Shown here: piece by piece, positions 24,455-33,419 of the stretch
Layout of the letters: each line of letters opens with the position of its first letter
Numbering within the stretch: the first letter of the stretch is position 1
Source of the DNA: Desulfobacteraceae bacterium
GTDB taxonomy: Bacteria; Desulfobacterota; Desulfobacteria; Desulfobacterales; Desulfosalsimonadaceae
Direction: 5' to 3'
Length of the DNA: 58,387 nt
NCBI GenBank assembly: GCA_011390465.1
Contig: JAABSH010000019.1
Span: 1-58,387, forward strand
Translations under genes and position numbers: made by a program
Notes under the pieces: model-generated
The model's input: only the letters and a program-made list of their open reading frames with translations
Told to the model about the DNA's origin: nothing
Databases searched by the model: none

Positions 24455-24512
24455 TTACCGTTATCACTCCTTTTTTCCTTTTTTTCCTTTTTCGTCTGAA
24501 AAATAACGCCTG

Positions 24513-25646
24513 CTATCCCACGCCCACCTGGTTGCGCCCGGCCTGCCGGGCCGCCTGCAGCCCCTGCCCTGCCTGGTAACAATACCAGTCCATGTTCATA
24601 TCTTCACCCGGAACGGCAACGGCCAGGCCCAGGGACGCGGTCAGCACCATGGCGGCGGCCCCGATATGTTCTATTTGCAGACGCTCAATTTCAGAACGGA
24701 TTTTTTCCGCAAACGCTCGGGCAGCCTCAGGTTCCAGCCCTGAAAAAACAATGGCGAATTCTTCGCCTGCCATCCGGAACCCATAGTCACTGCCCCGGGT
24801 GGAAAGCTGTTTCAGGCAGTTCCCGATTCGGGTTAATGCCGCATCTCCCTGTTCATGGCCATACCGGTGGTTATAGTGGTTAAAATGATCCATGTCGATC
24901 ATCAGCAGGCTTAAATACTTGCCGTCCCTTCTGGCCCGGTTGATCTCCCGCTGAAATATCCGGTTGAAATACCCCTGGTTGTAAAGGCCTGTCAAACTGT
25001 CCCGGAATGTCAGGTCGATTATGGTCTCCTGCTGATCGCGGCAATTCCGGCTGATAAAAACCGCAGGCAGGGAAAACCCGACGCCCAGCGCCATGATACT
25101 GAAAAATTTCACCAACAGGTAAGAAGTTGACGGATGCTCATTTATCACATCCCAGGGAAAAATAACAACAGACAGATACACAGCAGCCATGGCCATGCAG
25201 TTTAAAACAAATCCCAGCACCAGGGGCCAGCCGGACAAAAGCACGGGCAGCACGCATGCCAGGGCCAGCATAAGGGGAAGAAAATGCCCGATGTCATTAT
25301 CCACCACCCGCCAGTATCCATAGAGTAAAAAATACGTGCCCCCCAGAAAAGCCCACACCAGCCATCCATAAAAGCCGCGCCAGCGGCCCATGCCGTAAAG
25401 ACTGAAAAACATGAGGCTTGCCGCAAGGGAAACCGCCAGCGCGTTTATCTGCACATCCGCGCCATAACTGACAACCACTCCCATCAGACTGACAACAGCG
25501 GCAACCAGGGCTGCCGAGTTAAAAAGCCGGCCCTGAAAAGAAAATGTCTCTGCCGGTCCCAATAAAAAATCCATCCCCAAATCTGTTTTATTCCGGCCTG
25601 AATTGTTTTGGCCGATTTTATTTTGGCCGGTTTCCTTATTTTTCAC
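24513..25646 (-). CDS. Membrane diguanylate cyclase (GGDEF, AGEEF variant)
   Basis: The 377-residue protein has six or so membrane helices (about 42-198) and a GGDEF domain (about 215-375). The signature is AGEEF (293-297), an active variant, with an RGSD inhibitory site (284-287) five residues ahead. It should make c-di-GMP from two GTP and be feedback-inhibited. The start is a GTG with GGAG seven bases upstream. The membrane part belongs to no sensor family I can name. Its product could act on the PilZ protein encoded at 41823-42389. Confidence 0.88.
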   Translation of the reverse strand: MKNKETGQNKIGQNNSGRNKTDLGMDFLLGPAETFSFQGRLFNSAALVAAVVSLMGVVVSYGADVQINALAVSLAASLMFFSLYGMGRWRGFYGWLVWAFLGGTYFLLYGYWRVVDNDIGHFLPLMLALACVLPVLLSGWPLVLGFVLNCMAMAAVYLSVVIFPWDVINEHPSTSYLLVKFFSIMALGVGFSLPAVFISRNCRDQQETIIDLTFRDSLTGLYNQGYFNRIFQREINRARRDGKYLSLLMIDMDHFNHYNHRYGHEQGDAALTRIGNCLKQLSTRGSDYGFRMAGEEFAIVFSGLEPEAARAFAEKIRSEIERLQIEHIGAAAMVLTASLGLAVAVPGEDMNMDWYCYQAGQGLQAARQAGRNQVGVG

Positions 25647-25847
25647 GGCATGGCTCCATGGGTCATCCGGTGGGTAATAAAAATTCCATTTTCAAATCCT
25701 TTTTATCAGGCTGAAAATAACATAATCCATGAGCGTTTACCAGCGACTATTCTCATCAAATACGCTAAATTTGTTCTCTTCAAGTTGACTGGCCGGCACA
25801 GTTGCCCGCCTTACGGCAGCCGGCACTGAATCCTTTACTCTTTCACC

Positions 25848-25867
25848 GTCTGGTGATATAGCCAGAC
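25848..25867 (+). other. Short hairpin upstream of a methyltransferase gene
   Basis: GTCTGG-tgatatag-CCAGAC forms a 6-bp stem 70 bases before the gene at 25938. It lies in a 291-base divergent spacer and could be a leader structure. No riboswitch class is recognised. Confidence 0.25.
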
Positions 25868-25937
25868 AGTTGCATGTCGGGCCTCGGCATGCTGATAATA
25901 TTTAAAAGCAAATATTCATCTGAAAAAAGGGAATGCC

Positions 25938-26606
25938 ATGAAAGACGGGTACAAGTGGGTGGGGTTTCAATACGAATTTACCGGCAGAGTCTACAGTTTC
26001 GGCCGCATTCCCCGGTGCAAGACCGCCATGCTGAAGCACCTGAAACCCGGCCAGAAGCTGCTGGTGGCAGGCGCGGGCCACGGTACCGAGGCCATTGAGG
26101 CAGCGCAGATGGGCGTTGATGTGACCGTGGTGGATCTTTCCGCCACCATGCTCAAGCACTGCAGAACCCGAATGGATCAATGCACTGAAGCGGCCGCATG
26201 CATGACCTGCATTCATGACGATATTTTTAACCTTCAAAAAACAGAAACATACGACATGGTGCTGGCCAATTTCTTCCTGAATGTGTTTCCGGAACAGCGG
26301 GTGGATGACGTGGCCAATCACCTGGCCACCCTGGTCAAACCCGGGGGATATTTTGTGGTGGGCGAATTTGTGCTGCCGGAAAAAGGAATGGCCGGACTTT
26401 TTCAGAATCTGAACTGGTACCTTGCCATTTTATTTTACAGCGCCACCACCGAGGCAACCCTGCATCCGGTGCATGATTATGCCGGGCTGGTCCGTCAGTC
26501 CGGATGCGAAATTCAGGACATTGAATATTTTACCATCCTGGGGCTCAGGCTGTACTGGTCCATTCTGGGGAAAAAACCGGTCCGGCCGCCGGCTGTCAAT
26601 CCGTAA
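25938..26606 (+). CDS. Class I SAM-dependent methyltransferase
   Basis: The 222-residue methyltransferase has motif I LVAGAGHGTEA, VVDLSATML (acidic motif II) and LVKPGGYFVVGEF. The N-terminal part around YEFTGRVYSFGRIP and the hydrophobic LNWYLAILFY are typical of small membrane-associated or lipid-linked methyltransferases. No substrate is assigned. GGGA lies seven bases before the ATG. It converges with nadE, with a 14-base gap. Confidence 0.75.
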   Translation: MKDGYKWVGFQYEFTGRVYSFGRIPRCKTAMLKHLKPGQKLLVAGAGHGTEAIEAAQMGVDVTVVDLSATMLKHCRTRMDQCTEAAACMTCIHDDIFNLQKTETYDMVLANFFLNVFPEQRVDDVANHLATLVKPGGYFVVGEFVLPEKGMAGLFQNLNWYLAILFYSATTEATLHPVHDYAGLVRQSGCEIQDIEYFTILGLRLYWSILGKKPVRPPAVNP

Positions 26607-26620
26607 TCAAGAAACAGGTG

Positions 26621-27400
26621 CTATCGCAGGGCCGCTGGGATTTTCGCCACTGGAACGGGCTCAATTTTGTGGCGGTTGGCCCGGTTCAAAGACCGAAAAA
26701 TCGAAAGCACTTCCTGCTCCCGGGACGAGAGACGGGTGGGGTCTTTCTTTTCCGCAACAAAGTCCATGGCCCATTCCAGTTCATCATAGGAGGCGCCGAT
26801 CTGGTCTTCATCGCTCCGGCTGTCATTCCACAACCCGTCCGTGGGGCTGGCGGCCAAAATGCCGTTCACAATGCCCAGAGCTCTTCCCACCCCATACACC
26901 TCTGATTTCACCAAATCCCCGATGGGCGAAAGATCCACCCCGCCGTCACCATATTTGGTGAAAAACCCCACCCCGAAATCCTCCACCTTGTTGCCCGTGC
27001 CGGCCACGAGCAGGTGATGATGGCCGGCAAAAGCGTACAGCGTGAGCATCCGCAGCCGGGACCGGGTGTTTGCCATGGTCAGCGCATCCTGAATTTCAGG
27101 GGGCAGGATCTGCTCAAGGGTCTGAAACGCCGGGGTCAAATCCAGGGTGACGTCGGTCACACAGGAAAATTTTTGTTTCAGCCAGGCAATATGTTGCCGG
27201 GCCAGATCCACATGGGCCGGATGCGGGTAAATATGCATGTTGAGCACGGTCACGGGTTTCCCTGTTTTCGCGCACAGGGTGGAGGTCACCGCCGAATCAA
27301 TGCCCCCGGAAACTCCCACCACAAACCCTTTCTGCCCGGCGGTGTCACAATAATCATGCAGCCAGCCCACAATATAATCCACGATTTCTGCTGTTTTCAT
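26621..27400 (-). CDS. nadE: NAD+ synthetase, ammonia-dependent type
   Basis: The 259-residue enzyme carries the ATP-pyrophosphatase loop SGGIDSAV (31-38) and AGTGNKVEDFGVGFFTKYGDGGVD, the deamido-NAD and ammonia-site region of NadE. It turns deamido-NAD into NAD at the end of the biosynthetic pathway. The short length shows no glutaminase domain, so free ammonia is the nitrogen source. The ATG overlaps the stop of the upstream small gene, giving translational coupling. Confidence 0.92.
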   Translation of the reverse strand: MKTAEIVDYIVGWLHDYCDTAGQKGFVVGVSGGIDSAVTSTLCAKTGKPVTVLNMHIYPHPAHVDLARQHIAWLKQKFSCVTDVTLDLTPAFQTLEQILPPEIQDALTMANTRSRLRMLTLYAFAGHHHLLVAGTGNKVEDFGVGFFTKYGDGGVDLSPIGDLVKSEVYGVGRALGIVNGILAASPTDGLWNDSRSDEDQIGASYDELEWAMDFVAEKKDPTRLSSREQEVLSIFRSLNRANRHKIEPVPVAKIPAALR

Positions 27401-27633
27401 TTTTGCTTATGCTTTCCGATGGTTTCTTTTTTCGGTTTTTCCGGTTTTTTCATTTTCCGGTTTTTTTGGCGGGCGACTTTCTCCAGCCATTCAGCCTGTT
27501 CTTTCTGGTATTCCGCTTCGGTCTGGTCCCAGGATGAATAATCCGCCGGTTCCGGTTTCGAATGCTTTTGGGGCAGGGTTTTCAAAAATGCAATCAGCTT
27601 TTTGATCCGGTTATTTTTATTTTCCGTTTTCAT
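27397..27633 (-). CDS. Small basic hypothetical protein coupled to nadE
   Basis: The 78-residue, highly charged (Lys/Glu) protein is helical, with a basic tail ending IGKHKQK. No family is recognised. The ATG at 27633 is preferred over the GTG at 27648 because a GAGAG run precedes it. Its TGA overlaps the nadE ATG (ATGA), so the two are translated together. It may bind nucleic acid, judging only from charge. Confidence 0.5.
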   Translation of the reverse strand: MKTENKNNRIKKLIAFLKTLPQKHSKPEPADYSSWDQTEAEYQKEQAEWLEKVARQKNRKMKKPEKPKKETIGKHKQK

Positions 27634-27902
27634 AAAAGCAACTCTCACCCATTAATTTTTCGAGCAGGAATTTCCTGTTTCATAATTTGCTGACCTGGAA
27701 TTTACTGAGCCTTAATTCCCGCAACCCGGCTTGCCAATGGTACAGCCGGCAAAGTTGCCGCCAGACCCTGATCCATATCAAGTCGCTGTTTTTTATTTAC
27801 GAAACAGGTAATCTGTGTTTATAAAAAACAAGTTTGTCCAAATTTCTCAAAGATAGATTCATTGTTGCACATTATTGCTTTTCAATCAACAAATGGGATG
27901 CC

Positions 27903-28826
27903 ATGAAAAAACTTCTGTCTACCAAAGAGGTTGCCGAGTTTCTGGGAGTAAACGAAAAAATGGTCTATTCCCTGGTTTCGGACAAGGGGCTGCCCGCGTC
28001 CAAAGTCACCGGCAAATGGATATTTCCCCTGCACCTGGTGGAGCAGTGGGTGGAGGCAAACACCCTCAACTATCCGGAGCCGCGTCACCAGGTGCCCCCC
28101 TATGAAGGACTCCTCATCATCACCGGCAGCAACGATCTTCTGCTGGACAAGACCCTTGCCCTTTACAACCGGCTGTTTTCAGCAACCACGGAAATCGCGG
28201 TATTTGCCAACCTGGGCAGCATGGGCGGGCTTCAGGCCTTGCGGCGCAATGTCTGCCACATTGCCACCTCCCACCTGCTGCAGGACAATGGAGATGAATA
28301 CAACTTTGACTTTGCCGGACGGGAATTTGACCAGATGCCGGTGATTGTGAATTTCTGCCGCCGGGAACAGGGATTTCTGGTTCAAAAAAGAAATCCTGAA
28401 AATATTAAGGCCCTTGGTGATATCACTCAAAAAAATCTCCAGGTGGTGAACCGGTCCCTCAGCACGGGCACCCGCCTGCTGTTTGACCGGGAGCTGAAAA
28501 AAGCAGGCATTGAGACCGGCAGCATCCGCGGCTACGATCATGAGGTCAACAGCCACATGGAAGTCGGCCTTGAAGTGCTCTCCGGACGGGCCCATCTGGG
28601 GCCGGGGATCCGGCCGGTGGCGGCCCTTCTGGAGCTGGATTTTATTCCGCTGCGCTGGGAGCGCTATGACCTGCTGATCACCAAAGACCGTTTTTTTGAC
28701 AAAGGCATTCAAAACTTTATCGGCCTGCTTCAGGAACCGGAATTCAAAAAAATTGCCGCTGCCATTGCCGGATACGATATATCCGCCAGCGGTAAAATTG
28801 TTTACCCGAAAGATCCGTCCGCATAG
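27903..28826 (+). CDS. HTH regulator with periplasmic-binding-like domain
   Basis: The 307-residue regulator has an excisionase/MerR-like helix-turn-helix at the front (about 1-50: LLSTKEVAEFLGVNEKMVYSLV and KVTGKWIFP). A PBP_like ligand domain (about 65-300) follows, with GSMGGLQAL, SHLL and GRAHLGPGIRP as typical phrases. Proteins of this kind resemble the substrate-binding part of molybdate/tungstate-type transporters and sense a ligand to control transcription. Its targets are not shown; the next gene lies beyond a MITE. The start at 27903 follows GGGAT. The longer frame from 27834 has no support. Confidence 0.8.
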   Translation: MKKLLSTKEVAEFLGVNEKMVYSLVSDKGLPASKVTGKWIFPLHLVEQWVEANTLNYPEPRHQVPPYEGLLIITGSNDLLLDKTLALYNRLFSATTEIAVFANLGSMGGLQALRRNVCHIATSHLLQDNGDEYNFDFAGREFDQMPVIVNFCRREQGFLVQKRNPENIKALGDITQKNLQVVNRSLSTGTRLLFDRELKKAGIETGSIRGYDHEVNSHMEVGLEVLSGRAHLGPGIRPVAALLELDFIPLRWERYDLLITKDRFFDKGIQNFIGLLQEPEFKKIAAAIAGYDISASGKIVYPKDPSA

Positions 28827-28850
28827 CCGCCCGTTATGCATGGCAAACTT

Positions 28851-29001
28851 GACGGCTTCGTAAAAAGTCGAATTCAGACGGCAAAGTAAAAAGCTTCAAA
28901 TTCGAGGCGCGCGAATCCTCAGCAATGAGGCGTACTTGGCGTACGTTGAATCAGCTGAGGATGAAGCGTAACAAAAAATTTGGACTTTTTACGAAGCCGT
29001 C
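28851..29001. mobile_element. 151-bp MITE with 19-bp inverted ends
   Basis: GACGGCTTCGTAAAAAGTC at 28851-28869 and its exact complement at 28983-29001 close the element. AAACTT on both sides (28845-28850 and 29002-29007) is a 6-bp target duplication. No gene is inside. The right 64 bases recur at 30041-30104. It sits 20 bases before the YheT-like gene and may supply that gene's leader or hairpin. Confidence 0.85.
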
Positions 29002-29021
29002 AAACTTAAAGATGACACAAA

Positions 29022-30005
29022 ATGAATCAGTTCAATCCGCCGGCCCTGCTCCGCAATCCGCACGTTCAGTCCATCTTAAACAGCATCAAACTGCGGCGGC
29101 CCCTTGTGGCCCGGCGCGCAAAGGGAATGCAGGCTGCGGCCGCATCCCACATCATTGACTGCGGCAACGGGGTCCGGCTTCAGGGTTATTTCTCCGGTCA
29201 CAATTCGAAACCGCACACCCCCCGCCCCAATGATTTGTGCATCCTGATTCACGGATGGGAGGGCAGTTCCGAATCATCGTACCTGCTGTCAGCAGCCGGG
29301 ACCCTGTGGGAGCAAGGGATGGATGTTTTCCGTCTGAACCTTCGGGATCACGGATCCACACATCATTTAAACGAAGGCCTGTTCCATTCCTGCCGGATCG
29401 ATGAAGTCGTGGGCGCGGTGCTTCGCGTTCAGTCGCTGTTTCCCCACACCCGGTTGTTTCTTGCGGGATTTTCCCTGGGCGGCAATTTTGCCCTGCGCCT
29501 GGCAGCACGGGCACCTGCCGCAGGTATCGTTCTCACCAAAGCAGCGGCCATCTGCCCGGTGCTGTACCCGCCCCGCACCATGCACGCCATGGAAAACGGC
29601 CTTCAGATTTACCACCGCTATTTTATGAAAAAATGGCGCACCTCCCTGCGCGTGAAACGCCGGCATTTTCCCCATCTAAAGGCCCTTCACCGCACCTCAG
29701 GCTTCCATACCATCGGTGAAATGACCCGTTATTTTGTAGAAAATTTTACGGATTTCCCGGATCTCATGACCTATCTCAACGGATATGCCATTACCGGCGG
29801 GGCCCTGGCCCATCTTCAGGTGCCGTCTCTGGTGATCGCGAGCCTTGATGACCCGATTATTCCGGCAAAAGACCTTTCGCAACTGGCATCCCCGGCCTGC
29901 CTGGAAATCAAAACCACCCGCTACGGCGGTCATTGCGGGTTTCTGCAGAATTATGCATTGACCAGCTGGGCGGACCGGCAAATACTGGAATTTTTCACCG
30001 TGTGA
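29022..30005 (+). CDS. YheT-like alpha/beta hydrolase
   Basis: The 327-residue hydrolase has the YheT/UPF0017 opening FNPPALLRNPHVQSIL, ILIHGWEGSSES, the nucleophile elbow GFSLGGN with Ser about 151, an acid in SLDDPIIP and a final His in GGHCGF, so the triad is complete. These serine hydrolases probably cleave carboxyl esters; the substrate is not known. The start is placed at the ATG 20 bases after a MITE, so the gene's own promoter may have been displaced. A partial MITE copy lies directly after the stop. Confidence 0.85.
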   Translation: MNQFNPPALLRNPHVQSILNSIKLRRPLVARRAKGMQAAAASHIIDCGNGVRLQGYFSGHNSKPHTPRPNDLCILIHGWEGSSESSYLLSAAGTLWEQGMDVFRLNLRDHGSTHHLNEGLFHSCRIDEVVGAVLRVQSLFPHTRLFLAGFSLGGNFALRLAARAPAAGIVLTKAAAICPVLYPPRTMHAMENGLQIYHRYFMKKWRTSLRVKRRHFPHLKALHRTSGFHTIGEMTRYFVENFTDFPDLMTYLNGYAITGGALAHLQVPSLVIASLDDPIIPAKDLSQLASPACLEIKTTRYGGHCGFLQNYALTSWADRQILEFFTV

Positions 30006-30009
30006 AACA

Positions 30010-30117
30010 ACTGAAGGCTGAAGGGTCCTTGTGAAGGGTCCTTGGCGTAAATTGAAGCAGCTGGGGATGCAGCGCAACAAAAAATTTGGACTTTTTACGA
30101 AGCCTTCAGCCTTCAGT
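30010..30117. repeat. Partial second MITE copy inside a 15-bp inverted repeat
   Basis: The 64 bases at 30041-30104 align without gaps to 28935-28998, the right half of the 151-bp MITE, including the ACTTTTTACGAAG end. ACTGAAGGCTGAAGG (30010-30024) and its complement (30103-30117) frame it. It lies between convergent gene ends, so the stem may also stop transcription of both genes. It could be a related MITE subtype, not just a truncation. Confidence 0.65.
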
Positions 30118-30142
30118 CTGTAATCACCAAAAAACCAGATTC

Positions 30143-31558
30143 TTAAATATCATAATACAGAAAAAACTCGTGCGGATGGGGCCGCAGCTGCACCGGCTGC
30201 ACTTCGCATTCGGTTTTGTATTCAATCCAGCGGTCAATCACATCCTGGGTAAACACATCGCCCTTGAGCAGAAATTCATGGTCATTTTTGAGCGCTTCCA
30301 GGGCTTCAGCCAGAGACGCGGGCGCGGAATCGATCTGGGCCAGTTCTTCCGGCGGCAAATCATAAATGTTCTTGTCCAGGGGATCGCCCGGTTCAATTTT
30401 GTTTTCAATACCGTCGATAACCGCCATCAGAATGGCGGAAAATGCCAGATACCCGTTGCATGACGGATCCGGCGTGCGGAACTCGATGCGCTTTGCCTTC
30501 GGAGAAGCCGAATACATGGGAATGCGGATGGCGGCACTCCGGTTGCGGCTGGAATAGGCCAGGTTCACCGGCGCTTCAAACCCCGGCACCAGACGCTTGT
30601 AAGAATTGGTCGTCGGATTTGTCAGGGCGCACAATGCCTTAAAGTGCTTAAGAATGCCGCCAATGGCATACAGGGCTTCCTGGCTCACGCCCGCATATTT
30701 ATCCCCGGCAAACAGGGGAATGCCGTCCCGCCAGATACTGACATGGGTGTGCATGCCGGAGCCGTTGTCCTCAAACAGGGGTTTGGGCATGAAAGTTACC
30801 GTATGGCCGTGTTTGTATGCGACATTTTTGAGCACATATTTGAACCAGACCAGCTGATCCCCCATCTCCAGCAGGGGCTTGAACCGCATATCAATTTCCG
30901 CCTGCCCGCCGGTGGCCACCTCATGATGCTGACATTCCACATCAATGCCCAGATCCTCCAGGGTCAGCATCATTTCGGTGCGGATATCCTGAAATTTGTC
31001 CAGGGGCGGCACCGGGAAATACCCTTCCTTGTGCTTGGGTTTGTAGGCCAGGTTCGGGGATTCATCCCGTCCCGTGTTCCAGACGCCTTCACAGGAATCC
31101 AGCGCGTAAAACGCATGATTGCTGCCGGAGTCAAACCGGGCATCATCAAAAATAAAAAACTCCGCTTCCGGCCCGATATACACGGTATCTCCAATGCCGG
31201 TCTGTTTTAAATAGGTTTCTGCTTTCTGGGCAATATTTCTGGGATCCCGGGTATAAGCTTCCCGGGTGATGGGATCCACAATATTGCCGATCAGCACCAG
31301 GGTCGGCTCTTTATAAAAAGGATCGATTTTTGCCGTGGCCGCATCCGGAATCACCAGCATGTCACTGGCGTTGATGGGCTGCCACCCCCGGATGCTGGAC
31401 CCGTCAAATCCGTATCCGTCTTCAAAACTGGACAGCTCAAATTCCGACACCGGCACGGAAAAATGCTGCCAGATGCCCGGGAAATCCATAAACCGGATAT
31501 CCACTACCCGAATATGCTTCTCTTTTACCAGGGCCAGTACTTCTTTGGGATTTGTCAT
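30143..31558 (-). CDS. glnA: Glutamine synthetase type I
   Basis: The 471-residue GlnA makes glutamine from glutamate, ammonia and ATP. It shows DGSSIRGW, the NRSAAIRIP arginine/ATP segment, and [10 protein letters not shown], the adenylylation-site Tyr about 70 residues from the end, so activity is probably set by adenylylation. A longer frame exists to 31576, but ATG 31558 has AAGGAGG ahead of it. It is last in the amt-glnB-glnA run, 77 bases after glnB. Confidence 0.97.
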   Translation of the reverse strand: MTNPKEVLALVKEKHIRVVDIRFMDFPGIWQHFSVPVSEFELSSFEDGYGFDGSSIRGWQPINASDMLVIPDAATAKIDPFYKEPTLVLIGNIVDPITREAYTRDPRNIAQKAETYLKQTGIGDTVYIGPEAEFFIFDDARFDSGSNHAFYALDSCEGVWNTGRDESPNLAYKPKHKEGYFPVPPLDKFQDIRTEMMLTLEDLGIDVECQHHEVATGGQAEIDMRFKPLLEMGDQLVWFKYVLKNVAYKHGHTVTFMPKPLFEDNGSGMHTHVSIWRDGIPLFAGDKYAGVSQEALYAIGGILKHFKALCALTNPTTNSYKRLVPGFEAPVNLAYSSRNRSAAIRIPMYSASPKAKRIEFRTPDPSCNGYLAFSAILMAVIDGIENKIEPGDPLDKNIYDLPPEELAQIDSAPASLAEALEALKNDHEFLLKGDVFTQDVIDRWIEYKTECEVQPVQLRPHPHEFFLYYDI

Positions 31559-31635
31559 CACACGTTCCTCCTTCATAAAATAATTAAGTTATCATGATCC
31601 ATGTGGGTTCTATTGTTGTTTTTTCCCAGAAAATC

Positions 31636-31989
<354 letters not shown>

Positions 31990-32037
31990 TTACAGACTAT
32001 TTAAAAAAAATGCACAGGAATTCGGAACTTCAACCCG

Positions 32038-33327
32038 TTAACCGATTTCAAAGGCTCTTTCCCCGTGCAGGGCGCTGTCCAGCCCTTCCACTTCCTGCTC
32101 CAATTCCACCCGCAGGCCGCCGGTGACAAATTTTGTTACCAAAACCACCATCAGGGTGCCGACCGCACTAAAGGCAATGGTGGCCACAATAGAGACAAAC
32201 TGAATCCATACCTGTTTTGGATTGCCGTAAAACAGTCCTGATGCTCCGGAAATGGCCGGGGAGGCAAAAAGGCCGGTGGCCAGGGCTCCCCAGATGCCGC
32301 ACAGACCGTGCACCCCGAACGCATCCAGGGAGTCATCATATCCCATTTTCAGCTTCAGGGTGGACACGCTGAAATATCCCAGCAGTCCTGCTGCCAGACC
32401 AATGATCAGCGACGCGGGCAGATTGACAAACCCTGCGCCCGGGGTAATGGCCACCAGACCGGCCACCACACCGGATGCAATGCCCAGCACTGTGGGACGT
32501 TTGGTAAAAAACCATTCCGCAAACATCCAGGCCAGGGCCCCCATGGCAGCGGAAGTGTTGGTAACCAGAAAAGCAGACCCGGCCACCCCGTCCGCGGCCA
32601 GCTGGCTGCCCGCGTTAAACCCGAACCACCCGAACCAGAGAAGGGCCGCGCCCAGGGCGGTCAGGGTCACACTGGACGGGAACATGGCATCCCGACCGTA
32701 GCCTTTGCGTTTGCCCAGCACCAGGGCCAGCACCAGTCCGGCCACACCCGCATTGATGTGTACGACATTGCCGCCGGCAAAATCCAGGGCTCCCATTTCC
32801 CCCATCCAGCCGCCGCCCCAGACCCAGTGGGCAATGGGGCAGTAAATAAAGGTCAGCCACAGGGCGGCAAATACAATCCATGATGAAAATTTCATGCGGT
32901 CCACCACGGAGCCGAGCACCAGGGCCACGGTAATACCGGCGAATGTCAGCTGAAACAGCACAAATACATAGGTGGGAATGGCGCCGAAGACGCTGTTCAC
33001 ATCAATCCCGTTTAAAAACAAATACTCGAAAGAGCCGATCACCCCCCCCTGATCCGTGCCAAAGGCCAGGGTATATCCCCACATTACCCAGATAACGCTT
33101 GCCAGACAATAAGACACAAAGGTCATGGCAAAGGTGTTGAGCAGATTTTTATACCGGGACATGCCCGAGTAAAACAGGGCCAGGCCCGCCGGGGTCATCA
33201 TCATTACCAGGGCAGTGGCCGTAATAATCCAGGCCGTATGACCGGAATCCACCACATCGGCCGCAAACACCGGCGAAACCGGCATCAGCAGCAGGACCAT
33301 CGTCAGCAGCAATTTTTGTATCTTCAT
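32038..33327 (-). CDS. amt: Ammonium transporter Amt
   Basis: The 429-residue protein has a signal-peptide-like start ending FAADVV, then eleven membrane helices. The conserved LDFAGGNVVHINAG holds the first twin-His, and the second is in the DAFGVHGLCGIWG segment. It conducts ammonium across the inner membrane and is plugged by uridylyl-free PII, encoded next. AGGAG lies seven bases before ATG. The upstream 92 bases show no sigma-54 box I would defend. Confidence 0.95.
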   Translation of the reverse strand: MKIQKLLLTMVLLLMPVSPVFAADVVDSGHTAWIITATALVMMMTPAGLALFYSGMSRYKNLLNTFAMTFVSYCLASVIWVMWGYTLAFGTDQGGVIGSFEYLFLNGIDVNSVFGAIPTYVFVLFQLTFAGITVALVLGSVVDRMKFSSWIVFAALWLTFIYCPIAHWVWGGGWMGEMGALDFAGGNVVHINAGVAGLVLALVLGKRKGYGRDAMFPSSVTLTALGAALLWFGWFGFNAGSQLAADGVAGSAFLVTNTSAAMGALAWMFAEWFFTKRPTVLGIASGVVAGLVAITPGAGFVNLPASLIIGLAAGLLGYFSVSTLKLKMGYDDSLDAFGVHGLCGIWGALATGLFASPAISGASGLFYGNPKQVWIQFVSIVATIAFSAVGTLMVVLVTKFVTGGLRVELEQEVEGLDSALHGERAFEIG

Positions 33328-33419
33328 TATCCGTCTCCTGTTTTTTAAGATTTATATTGCCAACACACCCTGCGCAGGTCGGGTTGTTTTGTGTATCTTT
33401 TCCTGTCGTGCCGGAATTT

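Noticed and set aside
33328-33419. A sigma-54 promoter upstream of amt (TGGCA at about 33355, read on the minus strand)
   Set aside because: The GC at the -12 position is absent at the required distance.
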